Positions 52,970 to 60,493 of a stretch of 64,000 bases of DNA are shown here, in pieces. Numbering within the stretch: the stretch's first letter is position 1; every line of letters begins with the position of its first letter. The stretch spans positions 992,001 to 1,056,000 of the forward strand of contig NZ_JADKSJ010000002.1 in NCBI RefSeq assembly GCF_015351235.1, given 5' to 3'. The notes under the pieces are model-generated. The model was not told the origin of the DNA. It saw only the letters and a program-made list of their open reading frames with translations, and searched no databases. A program made the translations under genes and the position numbers. The DNA is from Plantibacter sp. VKM Ac-2880. GTDB lineage: Bacteria > Actinomycetota > Actinomycetes > Actinomycetales > Microbacteriaceae.

Positions 52970-54325
52970 ATGTTCCCACCCCGTTCCACGATCCACGTCC
53001 CAGCCTCGCGTCACGCCCGCCGAGCACGCCGCCTCATCACGGCGACCGCCATCGTCGCCGCAGGAGCCCTCGCGCTCTCCGGCTGCGCCGGCGGCTCCTC
53101 CGGTGCGACGACCCTCGACAAGGAGGCGAAGGTCAAGCTCACGTTCTGGACGGGACAGGCCGACGCCGCCCAGCAGATCCTCACCGGTCTCGTCGACGAG
53201 TTCGAGGAGCTGCACCCGAACGTGACCATCGACGTGTCCTCCGGTGCGCCGTCGACGGAGGACCTCCTGCAGAAGCTCTCCGCGAGCTTCGCCGGCGGCA
53301 ACTACCCGGACGTGTCCTACGCGTTCGGTTCGTGGGCGAGCCGCCTCGAGGCCTCCGGTCGCACCCTCGACATCACCGACCAGGTGGCGGAGCCCGACGT
53401 CAAGTGGGACGAGTTCTCCGAGGCCGCACGCCAGACCGTGCAGCCGACGGGCGAGAAGACCATCGGGTTCCCGGCGGTCGTCGACAACATCTCGCTGCTG
53501 TACAACACGACGGTGTTCGACGCCGCCGGTGTCGCCTACCCGACGGCCGACTGGACCTGGGACGACTTCCGCGAAGCGTCGAAGCAGCTGACCGACCCGG
53601 CGACGAACACCTACGGCTACGCGTACTCCGTCTCGGGCAGCGAGGAGACGACCTGGCAGTTCTGGCCGCACCTCTGGCAGAACGGCGGCTCGATCATCTC
53701 CGATGACGACAAGACCGCCGAGTTCGCCTCCGACGCCGGCGTCGACGCCCTCACCTTCCTCCGCGACATGGCGGTCGAGGACAAGAGCGTCTACCTCGAC
53801 CAGACCGACACGAAGTTCGGCGACCTGTTCGCCAGCGACCGAATCGGCATGATCACCTCCGGCCCGTGGCAGCTCTCCACCCTGCAGACGAAGGGCACGA
53901 AGTACGGCGTCACGGTCCTGCCGGGCACCGACGGCGACCACCAGACGGTCTCCGGTCCGGACGTGTGGGCCCTGTTCGACCACAAGGACAAGAACCGCGA
54001 GTACTGGGCGTACGAGTTCACGAAGTGGCTCACGGACTCCGAGCAGGACCTCAAGTGGAACGTCGCCTACGGCAACCTGCCGCTGCGGTCGAGCGAGATC
54101 GACACCCCCGAGTTCCAGGCGCAGGTGGACAAGCTGCCGGGCCTCGACGTGATGGCCGAGAACGGCGTGAACGCCAAGCAGGCCCGGCCCACCGTCCCGG
54201 GCTACGTCGGACTCTCCGAGGCGATCGGCAAGGCGATCTCCGCGGTCCTGCAGGGGCAGGGTGAGCCGAAGCAGGCGTTGGAGGATGCCGCCAAGGCCGC
54301 GGACGCCGCGCTGGCGGACGACTGA
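52970..54325 (+). CDS. Carbohydrate ABC transporter substrate-binding lipoprotein (family 1)
   Basis: This 451-residue lipoprotein has a long signal peptide with lipobox LSGC (Cys39), then the family-1 binding-protein pattern: KLTFWTGQADAAQQILTGLVDEFEELHPNVTIDV, FAGGNYPDVSYAFGSW, YNTTVFDAAGVAYPTADWTWDDF and MITSGPWQLSTL. It binds an oligosaccharide or amino sugar at the cell surface for the two permeases that follow. The stop overlaps the next start by one base (TGATG). The ATPase is not encoded here and is probably a shared MsiK-like protein. Confidence 0.93.
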   Translation: MFPPRSTIHVPASRHARRARRLITATAIVAAGALALSGCAGGSSGATTLDKEAKVKLTFWTGQADAAQQILTGLVDEFEELHPNVTIDVSSGAPSTEDLLQKLSASFAGGNYPDVSYAFGSWASRLEASGRTLDITDQVAEPDVKWDEFSEAARQTVQPTGEKTIGFPAVVDNISLLYNTTVFDAAGVAYPTADWTWDDFREASKQLTDPATNTYGYAYSVSGSEETTWQFWPHLWQNGGSIISDDDKTAEFASDAGVDALTFLRDMAVEDKSVYLDQTDTKFGDLFASDRIGMITSGPWQLSTLQTKGTKYGVTVLPGTDGDHQTVSGPDVWALFDHKDKNREYWAYEFTKWLTDSEQDLKWNVAYGNLPLRSSEIDTPEFQAQVDKLPGLDVMAENGVNAKQARPTVPGYVGLSEAIGKAISAVLQGQGEPKQALEDAAKAADAALADD

Positions 54326-55284
54326 TGTCGACCACCGCGGAACGCGACACGAAGCGCACGGCGAAGCCGGAGCGGGGTGGACACACGCCCGCCGCGCCCC
54401 GGCCCGGCCGGCGACGCCTCCGCGACAACCTCACCGGCTGGGGCTTCGTCGCCCCGGCCATGCTCATCGTGCTCGGTCTGTCGATCTTCCCCGCGATCTG
54501 GGCGTTCTTCCTGTCGCTCCAGAAGTGGGACGGCTTCAGTGAGCCGGAGCAGGTCGGCCTCGAGAACTACGCCAGCATGATCGGCAACGACGAGCTGCAG
54601 GCGGCCGTCGTGCACACCGTCGTCTACACGCTCCTGTTCGTCCCGGCCTCGCTCGGCCTCGGACTCTTCCTCGCCGTCGCGCTCAACCGCCGGATCCGCT
54701 TCATCGGCGTCTACCGGACGGCGATCTTCGTCCCCTTCGTCGCCTCGGCCGCGGCCACCGGCATCCTCACCACCTACCTGTTCAACCCGCAGTTCGGCCT
54801 CCTCAACACCGTGTTCCGGTTCCTCGGGCTGCCGGCGCAGGGCTGGCTCGAGGACCAGGGGCAGGCGATGGTCGTCATCACGATCATGTCGCTCTGGGGG
54901 CAGGCGGCGTTCACCACCGTCATCTACCTGGCGGCACTCCAGGACATCCCCTCCGAGCTCCTCGAAGCCGCCCGGATCGACGGGGCGAACGCCTGGCAGT
55001 CGTTCTGGCGCATCACCTTCCCGCAGCTCGGGCCGGTCACCGTGTTCGTCGCGATCTGGCAGTTCATCCAGGCGATCCAGCTGTTCGACCTCGTGTACAC
55101 CACCACCAGGGGCGGCCCACTCGGCGCCACCCAGACGATCGTGTTCTACCTGTGGGACGCGGCGTTCAAGCAGTTGCAGTTCGGGTACGGCTCCGCCGTG
55201 GCCTACGGCCTGTTCGCGGTGACCCTCGTCGCCACGATCGGTGTCGTCCTGTACTCCCGCCGGTCCAATGTGGAGGCATTCTGA
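54325..55284 (+). CDS. Carbohydrate ABC transporter permease, MalF/UgpA-like
   Basis: This 319-residue protein has six predicted helices. The EAA loop is present as ELLEAARIDGANAWQSFWRITFPQLGP. The first 45 residues are polar and basic. It forms the channel with the next permease. It is translationally coupled on both sides by one-base overlaps (TGATG). Confidence 0.93.
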   Translation: MSTTAERDTKRTAKPERGGHTPAAPRPGRRRLRDNLTGWGFVAPAMLIVLGLSIFPAIWAFFLSLQKWDGFSEPEQVGLENYASMIGNDELQAAVVHTVVYTLLFVPASLGLGLFLAVALNRRIRFIGVYRTAIFVPFVASAAATGILTTYLFNPQFGLLNTVFRFLGLPAQGWLEDQGQAMVVITIMSLWGQAAFTTVIYLAALQDIPSELLEAARIDGANAWQSFWRITFPQLGPVTVFVAIWQFIQAIQLFDLVYTTTRGGPLGATQTIVFYLWDAAFKQLQFGYGSAVAYGLFAVTLVATIGVVLYSRRSNVEAF

Positions 55285-56180
55285 TGACCGTCCTGACCAC
55301 CCCACCGCGTGGCGATGCCACCACCGGCAAGCCCTCGGTCACCGCACCGCCCGCCGAACGTCGCACCCGTCGGCGCTTCAGCCTCTGGCACCTCGTGCTC
55401 GCGCCGATCGCGATCATCTTCGCGATCCCGTTCGTGCAGATGTTCATCACCTCGGTGACGCCGGAGTCGGAGATCAACACCTTCCCGCCGCGGATCCTCC
55501 CGTCGCACATCACCTTCGACGGCTTCGCGAAGCTGTTCACGGAGTCGGGCATCCTGCTGTGGCTCGGCAACACGGTCATCGTGTCGGCCGTCGCCGTCGC
55601 CTCCCACCTCGTGCTCTGCTCGCTCGCAGGCTATGGCTTCGCCCGGTTGAAGTTCCGCGGGAAGACGATGGGCTTCCTGATGATCGTCGCCACGATCATG
55701 ATCCCCACGCAGCTGCTGATGATCCCGACCTACATCCTGTTCTCGCGGCTCGGACTCATCGACAGCCTCGGTGCGGCGATCGTGCCGTGGCTCGCGTCCG
55801 CGTTCGGCATCTTCCTCATGCGGCAGTTCTTCCTCTCGCTGCCGGCGGAGCTCGAGGAGGCCGCCCTCATCGACGGCTGCACCCGCTTGCAGGTGTTCTT
55901 CCGGGTGATCCTGCCGCTCGCGAAACCGGCTCTGGCGACCCTCGCGATCTTCACCCTGCTGGGTTCGTGGAACGACCTCGTGTGGCCGCTCATCGCGATC
56001 AACAACGACCAGGTCTTCACCCTGCAGCTCGGCATCACGAACTTCCAAGGCGCGCGGCGCACCGACTGGGCGCTGCTCATGGCCGGGAACGTCGTCGCCA
56101 CGCTGCCGCTCATCCTGTTCTTCATGGTCGCTCAGAAGCAGTTCGTCGCGACCATGACCTTCTCGGGCCTCAAGGGGTAG
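55284..56180 (+). CDS. Carbohydrate ABC transporter permease, MalG/UgpE-like
   Basis: This 298-residue protein has six helices and the EAA loop ELEEAALIDGCTRLQVFFRVILPLAKPA. It begins with a 30-residue polar segment and has the family end QKQFVATMTFSGLKG. It pairs with the preceding permease. A 114-base gap follows, then the AgaS-like gene in the same direction. Confidence 0.93.
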   Translation: MTVLTTPPRGDATTGKPSVTAPPAERRTRRRFSLWHLVLAPIAIIFAIPFVQMFITSVTPESEINTFPPRILPSHITFDGFAKLFTESGILLWLGNTVIVSAVAVASHLVLCSLAGYGFARLKFRGKTMGFLMIVATIMIPTQLLMIPTYILFSRLGLIDSLGAAIVPWLASAFGIFLMRQFFLSLPAELEEAALIDGCTRLQVFFRVILPLAKPALATLAIFTLLGSWNDLVWPLIAINNDQVFTLQLGITNFQGARRTDWALLMAGNVVATLPLILFFMVAQKQFVATMTFSGLKG

Positions 56181-56294
56181 TCGCCCATCCCGGCGTGGCA
56201 GGATCACGTCCATCGCCGCGCCTGCAGCTCGGGCACGGCCATCGCAGCCCCACCGCAACCTCCCCACCACTTCGACCCATCCCAGGAGCCACCC

Positions 56295-57455
56295 GTGTCC
56301 ATCACCACCATCGTCGGTTCGGAAGCCACCGTCCGCGAGATCACCCAGCAGCCCGACGTGTGGCTGGAGGCGTCGACGGGGATCGCCGCCCGTCACGACG
56401 AGATCGACGCGTTCCTCGCGCCGCTCCTCGCGCGGCCCGAGCTGCGCATCGTCCTGACCGGCGCGGGGACCTCGGCCTTCATCGGCGAGATCGCGGCGCC
56501 GGCCCTCACCCGGACGCTTCGTCGACGGATCGACGCGGTCGCGACCACCGACATCGTCTCCAACCCGCGGGAGGCGTTCGCGGAGGACGTCCCCCTGCTC
56601 CTCGTGTCCTTCGCGCGTTCGGGCAACAGCCCGGAGAGCGTTGCTGCGACCGAGCTCGCGGACCAGTCGCTCGCCGAGGTCCACCACCTGGTGATCACCT
56701 GCGACGAGAACGGCGAGCTGTACCGACGCCACAACGACCGCGCGTCGTCGCTCACCGTCCTCATGCCCCGGCGCTCCAACGACGAGGGCTTCGCGATGAC
56801 GTCGAGCTTCAGCTCCATGCTGCTCTCGGTGCTGCTCATCCTCGGCGGCGCCGACGTGGCCGCCGTGCAGGCGATCGCGGCCGGCGCGACGACGATCCTC
56901 GACCAGCGCGAGGTGGACATCCGGGCACTCGCCAACGAGGGGTGCGATCGTGTCGTCTACATCGGTAGCGGCCCGCTCACCGGGCTGGCCCGTGAGTCGG
57001 CGCTCAAGCTGCTCGAGCTGACCGCCGGACGCATCGTCACCTACTACGACTCGGCGCTCGGCTTCCGTCACGGCCCGAAGGCGGTCGTCGACGACAGCAC
57101 GCTGGTCGTCGTCTACCTGTCCTCCGATCCGTACACCCGGCGCTACGACCTCGACATCGTCGCCGAGCTGCGCGCGACGCTGACGCCGGAGCGCGTCATC
57201 GCGATCTCCTCCGAGCCGGTCGAGGGCGCCACGACCTCCGACTGGGTGCTGCCCGAACTCGCCGGTCTCGACGACGCGCAGCTCGCCGCCGGCTACGTGC
57301 TCGTGGCGCAGCTGCTCGGGCTGTCGTACTCGCTCCAGCTCGGCGCGACGCCCGACAACCCGTTCCCGAGCGGCACGGTGAACCGCGTCGTGCAGGGCGT
57401 CCGGATCCACCCGGTGGCCACCGACGCAGCGGGTGCCACCTCCGAGGAGCGGTAG
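56295..57455 (+). CDS. SIS-domain sugar isomerase/deaminase, AgaS-like
   Basis: This 386-residue protein has two SIS domains: the first with VLTGAGTSAFIGEI and VSFARSGNSPESVAA, the second with VYIGSGPLTGLARESALKLLELTAGRI and SALGFRHGPKAVVDD. The last motif is typical of AgaS, which deaminates galactosamine 6-phosphate to tagatose 6-phosphate, and of GlmS isomerase domains. No glutaminase domain is present. The GTG start follows CCAGGAGCC. With the following kinase it suggests catabolism of galactosamine or N-acetylgalactosamine; no deacetylase is in the window. Confidence 0.88.
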   Translation: MSITTIVGSEATVREITQQPDVWLEASTGIAARHDEIDAFLAPLLARPELRIVLTGAGTSAFIGEIAAPALTRTLRRRIDAVATTDIVSNPREAFAEDVPLLLVSFARSGNSPESVAATELADQSLAEVHHLVITCDENGELYRRHNDRASSLTVLMPRRSNDEGFAMTSSFSSMLLSVLLILGGADVAAVQAIAAGATTILDQREVDIRALANEGCDRVVYIGSGPLTGLARESALKLLELTAGRIVTYYDSALGFRHGPKAVVDDSTLVVVYLSSDPYTRRYDLDIVAELRATLTPERVIAISSEPVEGATTSDWVLPELAGLDDAQLAAGYVLVAQLLGLSYSLQLGATPDNPFPSGTVNRVVQGVRIHPVATDAAGATSEER

Positions 57456-57457
57456 GG

Positions 57458-58423
57458 GTGTCGCTCTTCCTCGGCGTGGACGGCGGTGGCTCGAAGACCG
57501 CGTTCGTCCTGCTCGACGACGACGGGCGCATCGTCGCCGAAGCGCAGACGGCCAGTTGCTACTACTTCGACGAGGGCATCGAGCTCGTCGGCAGGATCCT
57601 CTCCCAGGGCATCGCGGCGGTCACGTCATCAGCGGATGTCGAGGTGTCCGACATCGATCAGGCCTTCTTCGGCTTGCCCGGGTACGGCGAGGTCAGTTCC
57701 GACGTCGATCGGCTGAACGCGATCCCCGGCGAGGTGCTCGGCCACGGCCGGTACTCGTGCGACAACGACATGGTGTGCGGCTGGGCGGGCTCACTGGGCG
57801 CCGTCGACGGCATCAACGTGATCAGTGGCACGGGCTCGATGACGTACGGCGAGCGCCGGGGCCGCGGGCATCGCGTCGGCGGGTGGAGCGAGCTGTTCGG
57901 CGACGAGGGGTCGGCGTACTGGATCGCGGTGCGCGGGCTGAACGCCTTCACGCGGATGAGCGATGGCCGGCTGCCTCGAGGGCCGCTCGTCGAGCTGGTG
58001 CGGGCGCGGGTCGGGATCACGAGTGATCTCGACGTGATCGACGTCGTCATGAACCGGTGGAAGGGACAGCGCGGCCGCATCGCGGACCTCGCGAAGACGG
58101 TCGTCGCTGCGGCGGAGCAGGGTGACGATGTCGCCGCGGGCATCCTGGCCGATGCGAGCGAGGAGCTGGCGGAGATCGTCGAGGCGACCCGAGTGGAGCT
58201 CGGCTTCGGCGAGGACGAGGTCGTCCCGGTGTCGTACTCGGGCGGAGTGTTCTCCGCCGAGCCCGTGCGGACGGGTTTCGAACGGGCGGTCGCGGCGCTG
58301 CCCGCCCGCTACGACCTCCGGACCCCGCTGTTCGGTCCGGCGGTCGGCGCAGCCCTGTATGCGGCGAAGCGAGCCAGCGCACCGCTCTCCCCCGCCGCCC
58401 TCGAGGCCCTGCGCTCCCGGTAG
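57458..58423 (+). CDS. BadF/BadG-type sugar kinase (N-acetylhexosamine-kinase-like)
   Basis: This 321-residue protein of the ASKHA fold has phosphate-1 motif FLGVDGGGSKTAFVLLDDDG, the phosphate-2/adenosine region INVISGTGSMTYG, GGWSELFGDEGSAYWIA (substrate loop, as in GlcNAc kinases) and VPVSYSGGVFSAEPV. It probably phosphorylates an amino sugar delivered by the ABC importer, giving the substrate for the AgaS-like enzyme. The start is two bases after the AgaS stop. It closes the DeoR-controlled operon. Confidence 0.88.
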   Translation: MSLFLGVDGGGSKTAFVLLDDDGRIVAEAQTASCYYFDEGIELVGRILSQGIAAVTSSADVEVSDIDQAFFGLPGYGEVSSDVDRLNAIPGEVLGHGRYSCDNDMVCGWAGSLGAVDGINVISGTGSMTYGERRGRGHRVGGWSELFGDEGSAYWIAVRGLNAFTRMSDGRLPRGPLVELVRARVGITSDLDVIDVVMNRWKGQRGRIADLAKTVVAAAEQGDDVAAGILADASEELAEIVEATRVELGFGEDEVVPVSYSGGVFSAEPVRTGFERAVAALPARYDLRTPLFGPAVGAALYAAKRASAPLSPAALEALRSR

Positions 58424-58449
58424 TCCTCTCCCTGTCCGGCTGGTGCTTG

Positions 58450-58620
58450 GGCCAGCGCGGTGCGCTGACGTGAGCGCGGGTCTGACGCGTGAGCGCGGGT
58501 CTCCGGAGGGTCGCGCTCATGCGCACGGGGCGCGGTCACGCCGAGTGCGCAGCGCTCGTGCCCGGCGCGTAGCGGCCATGTCGGAGGGGCGCACTCGCGT
58601 CCCAGCACCGCGTTGGCAGC
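58450..58620. repeat. GC-rich intergenic repeat unit
   Basis: CCAGCGCGGTGCGCTGACGT, GAGCGCGGGTCT (twice), GAGCGCGGGTCTCCGGAGG and CACGCCGAGT match parts of the units at 27600-27960. This copy is a single, partly degenerate unit in a 250-base gap. No gene is seen in it. Confidence 0.75.
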
Positions 58621-58637
58621 TCCCCGGTCGGAGGCAC

Positions 58638-58668
58638 TTGACCCTCACGCGACGTGAGGCTTTAGCGT
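58638..58668 (+). promoter_or_regulatory. MerR/TipA-type promoter with 19-base spacer and central inverted repeat
   Basis: TTGACC (58638-58643) and TAGCGT (58663-58668) are separated by 19 bases, longer than the normal 17, as in MerR-activated promoters. The spacer holds CCTCACG-CGA-CGTGAGG, an inverted repeat like the TipAL site. The TipAS-type MerR gene is the next gene. Transcription should begin at or within a base or two of the ATG at 58676, so the mRNA is probably leaderless. Confidence 0.88.
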
Positions 58669-58675
58669 CGACACC

Positions 58676-59569
58676 ATGACGATCACGATCCTCGACACCG
58701 CCCGCGGCATGCGTTCGGTCCTCGACGCACCGGAAGCCGAACGACCCGCGCGACTCCGCGACATGCTCGAGCCCGTCGCCGACATGTACCGGTACTTCCC
58801 CGGCGAGGTCGACCTGCTCGCCATGCACACGATGGGATCCGGGTTCCCGATCGATCGGAGCCGCGAACGTGTCGTCGACGGCCTCGACCGCCTCGTCGCC
58901 GCACACGCCTGGGCGCGGATCGAGCGGGCCCTCGATGAGGCGCTCGCGGTGCAGCTCGACGCGGTCCCCGACCTGGTGGTGCCCGACATCACCGTCCTGC
59001 TCGTCCTCGGCGACCCCGACGACGAGTACTTCATGGACGCCATCCGCGGGTTCATCGGCAACGGCAGTGCGACGGGGTTCATCTCGCTCATCCTCTGGCC
59101 GACGGAGGAGAACCTCAACCGGCTGGAGGCGGCGGCCGTCCACGAGCTCCACCACAACCTGCGATACGCACCGGGTGGGGTCGTCTGGAATCCGGCGACC
59201 GTCGTGGTCGGCGAGCAGGTGGTCTCGGAGGGACTGGCGGACGCGTTCGCCCGGCAGCTGCACGACGTGTCCGGCTACACGCCGATCGGTGTCGCGCACC
59301 TCGAGGACGACGCCGTGTTCGGTCGGGTGGTCGAGGGGCTCGACGTCGGAGGGATGCAGCACTTCGTCTCGTGGGTGCACGGCGACGAGGCCGCCCTGCG
59401 GTTCGGAGGAGAGCCGGTCGGGCTGCCGATGGGCGCCGGATACGCGGTCGGGAACCGCCTGGTGGACGCCTACCTGTCGGCGACCGGGACGACCGCGGCC
59501 GAGGCGCTGCACGTTCCGAGCGCGACGATCATCGAGGTCGCGCTGCGCGAACTGGGCCGAGCCGGCTGA
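58676..59569 (+). CDS. DUF2268-type putative zinc metalloprotease
   Basis: This 297-residue protein has a gluzincin-like motif HELHH at 156-160 (AAAVHELHHNLRY) and a downstream SEGLADAF (Glu185) that could be the third ligand, as in DUF2268 predicted Zn-dependent proteases. There is no signal peptide. There is no ribosome-binding site, which agrees with leaderless expression from the MerR-type promoter. It converges on the TipAS regulator gene. Substrate is unknown; induction by a small molecule through MerR is inferred. Confidence 0.87.
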   Translation: MTITILDTARGMRSVLDAPEAERPARLRDMLEPVADMYRYFPGEVDLLAMHTMGSGFPIDRSRERVVDGLDRLVAAHAWARIERALDEALAVQLDAVPDLVVPDITVLLVLGDPDDEYFMDAIRGFIGNGSATGFISLILWPTEENLNRLEAAAVHELHHNLRYAPGGVVWNPATVVVGEQVVSEGLADAFARQLHDVSGYTPIGVAHLEDDAVFGRVVEGLDVGGMQHFVSWVHGDEAALRFGGEPVGLPMGAGYAVGNRLVDAYLSATGTTAAEALHVPSATIIEVALRELGRAG

Positions 59570-59617
59570 ACTGGCAGAGCTGGCCGCGCCGTCCGCGCCG
59601 GCCGCGCTGGCCTGCGG

Positions 59618-60424
59618 TCACTCCCAGACGGCGGTCTCCGGATCCACGCCGTGGGTGCGTGCGTTCGCGTCGATGAGGGTCGAGAGCCAAGCGGCGAGGC
59701 CGGGCTCGACCCGGTCGTAGGTGTCGGCCATGCCGGGCTCCGTCAGCGCGAGGCGACCGGTGATCACGTGCATGGCCGGCGTGCAGTGGAAGTACTCGCT
59801 GAGGGCCGCCCGATGCCGTTCGGCCAGGGCGTTCGCCCCCTCGGATCCGACGACGATCCCGGCCCGCTTGGCCTCGGCGAGTTCGTCGACGAGGTCCCGG
59901 AGCGGGCCGACGACCGCGCTCCAGTCCTCCGGCGTGCGCTCAGCTGACCGCTCGGCGTACTCGGCCCACTGCGCGGAGTCGCCCCAGCGGGCGCGCGCGG
60001 ACTCCGCCATCGTCGGGTTCCAGTCGTCACCGAAGACGTCGCGGTGCTGGTCCTCCGGGACGAGCACACCGACCTCGTCCGCTTCGAGCAGGCGGTCGAC
60101 GGAACGGGCGACGTCTTCGAGCCGGGCGATCGTGTCGGCGAGTTCGCGGCGCCGCTGCGTGAGTTCGGCGCGACGTTCCGCGGCCGGCGCGGTGAGGAGC
60201 GTGGGGATCCGGGCCAGCGGGACGCCGAGGTCGCGCAGCAGGAGGACGCGTCGGAGTCGAGCGACGTCGACGGGCAGGTAGGAGCGGTAGCCGCTGCTCG
60301 TCCTGCCGGAGGGCCGCGCGACGCCGAGCTCGTCCCAGTGGTGGAGGGTCCGGACACTGACCCCGATCTCGGCCGCCACCCTGCCGACCGTCATGCCGCC
60401 TTCGGTCGCTCCCCGTTCATCCAT
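59618..60424 (-). CDS. MerR-family regulator with TipAS antibiotic-recognition domain
   Basis: This 268-residue protein has a MerR winged helix at about 11-80 (MTVGRVAAEIGVSVRTLHHWDELGV, SSGYRSYLPVDVARLRRVLLLRDLGV), a coiled-coil dimer helix to about 125 and a TipAS-like domain to the end (WGDSAQWAEYAERSAERTPEDWSAVVGPL, YFHCTPAMHVITGRL). TipAS domains bind thiopeptides or other hydrophobic drugs and switch on TTGACC-19-TAnnnT promoters. Its Cys in YFHCTPAMH may be the drug-trapping residue. ATG 60394 is an alternative start. It probably activates the DUF2268 gene. Confidence 0.9.
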   Translation of the reverse strand: MDERGATEGGMTVGRVAAEIGVSVRTLHHWDELGVARPSGRTSSGYRSYLPVDVARLRRVLLLRDLGVPLARIPTLLTAPAAERRAELTQRRRELADTIARLEDVARSVDRLLEADEVGVLVPEDQHRDVFGDDWNPTMAESARARWGDSAQWAEYAERSAERTPEDWSAVVGPLRDLVDELAEAKRAGIVVGSEGANALAERHRAALSEYFHCTPAMHVITGRLALTEPGMADTYDRVEPGLAAWLSTLIDANARTHGVDPETAVWE

Positions 60425-60493
60425 CGCCCCAGCATCGCACTCCTGCCCCGGGCGCGCTGGTGCGCTCCCGGGGCCGTCAGGTGTTGCGGAGGA

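Noticed and set aside
51482-53983. Minus-strand open frame (about 833 codons) opposite GH4 and the binding-protein gene
   Set aside because: It is antisense to two well-supported genes and spans their intergenic gap; composition is that of a shadow frame.
55203-57410. Minus-strand open frame (about 735 codons) opposite the permease and AgaS genes
   Set aside because: It is antisense to recognised genes; Arg/Asp/Gly-rich with no domain.
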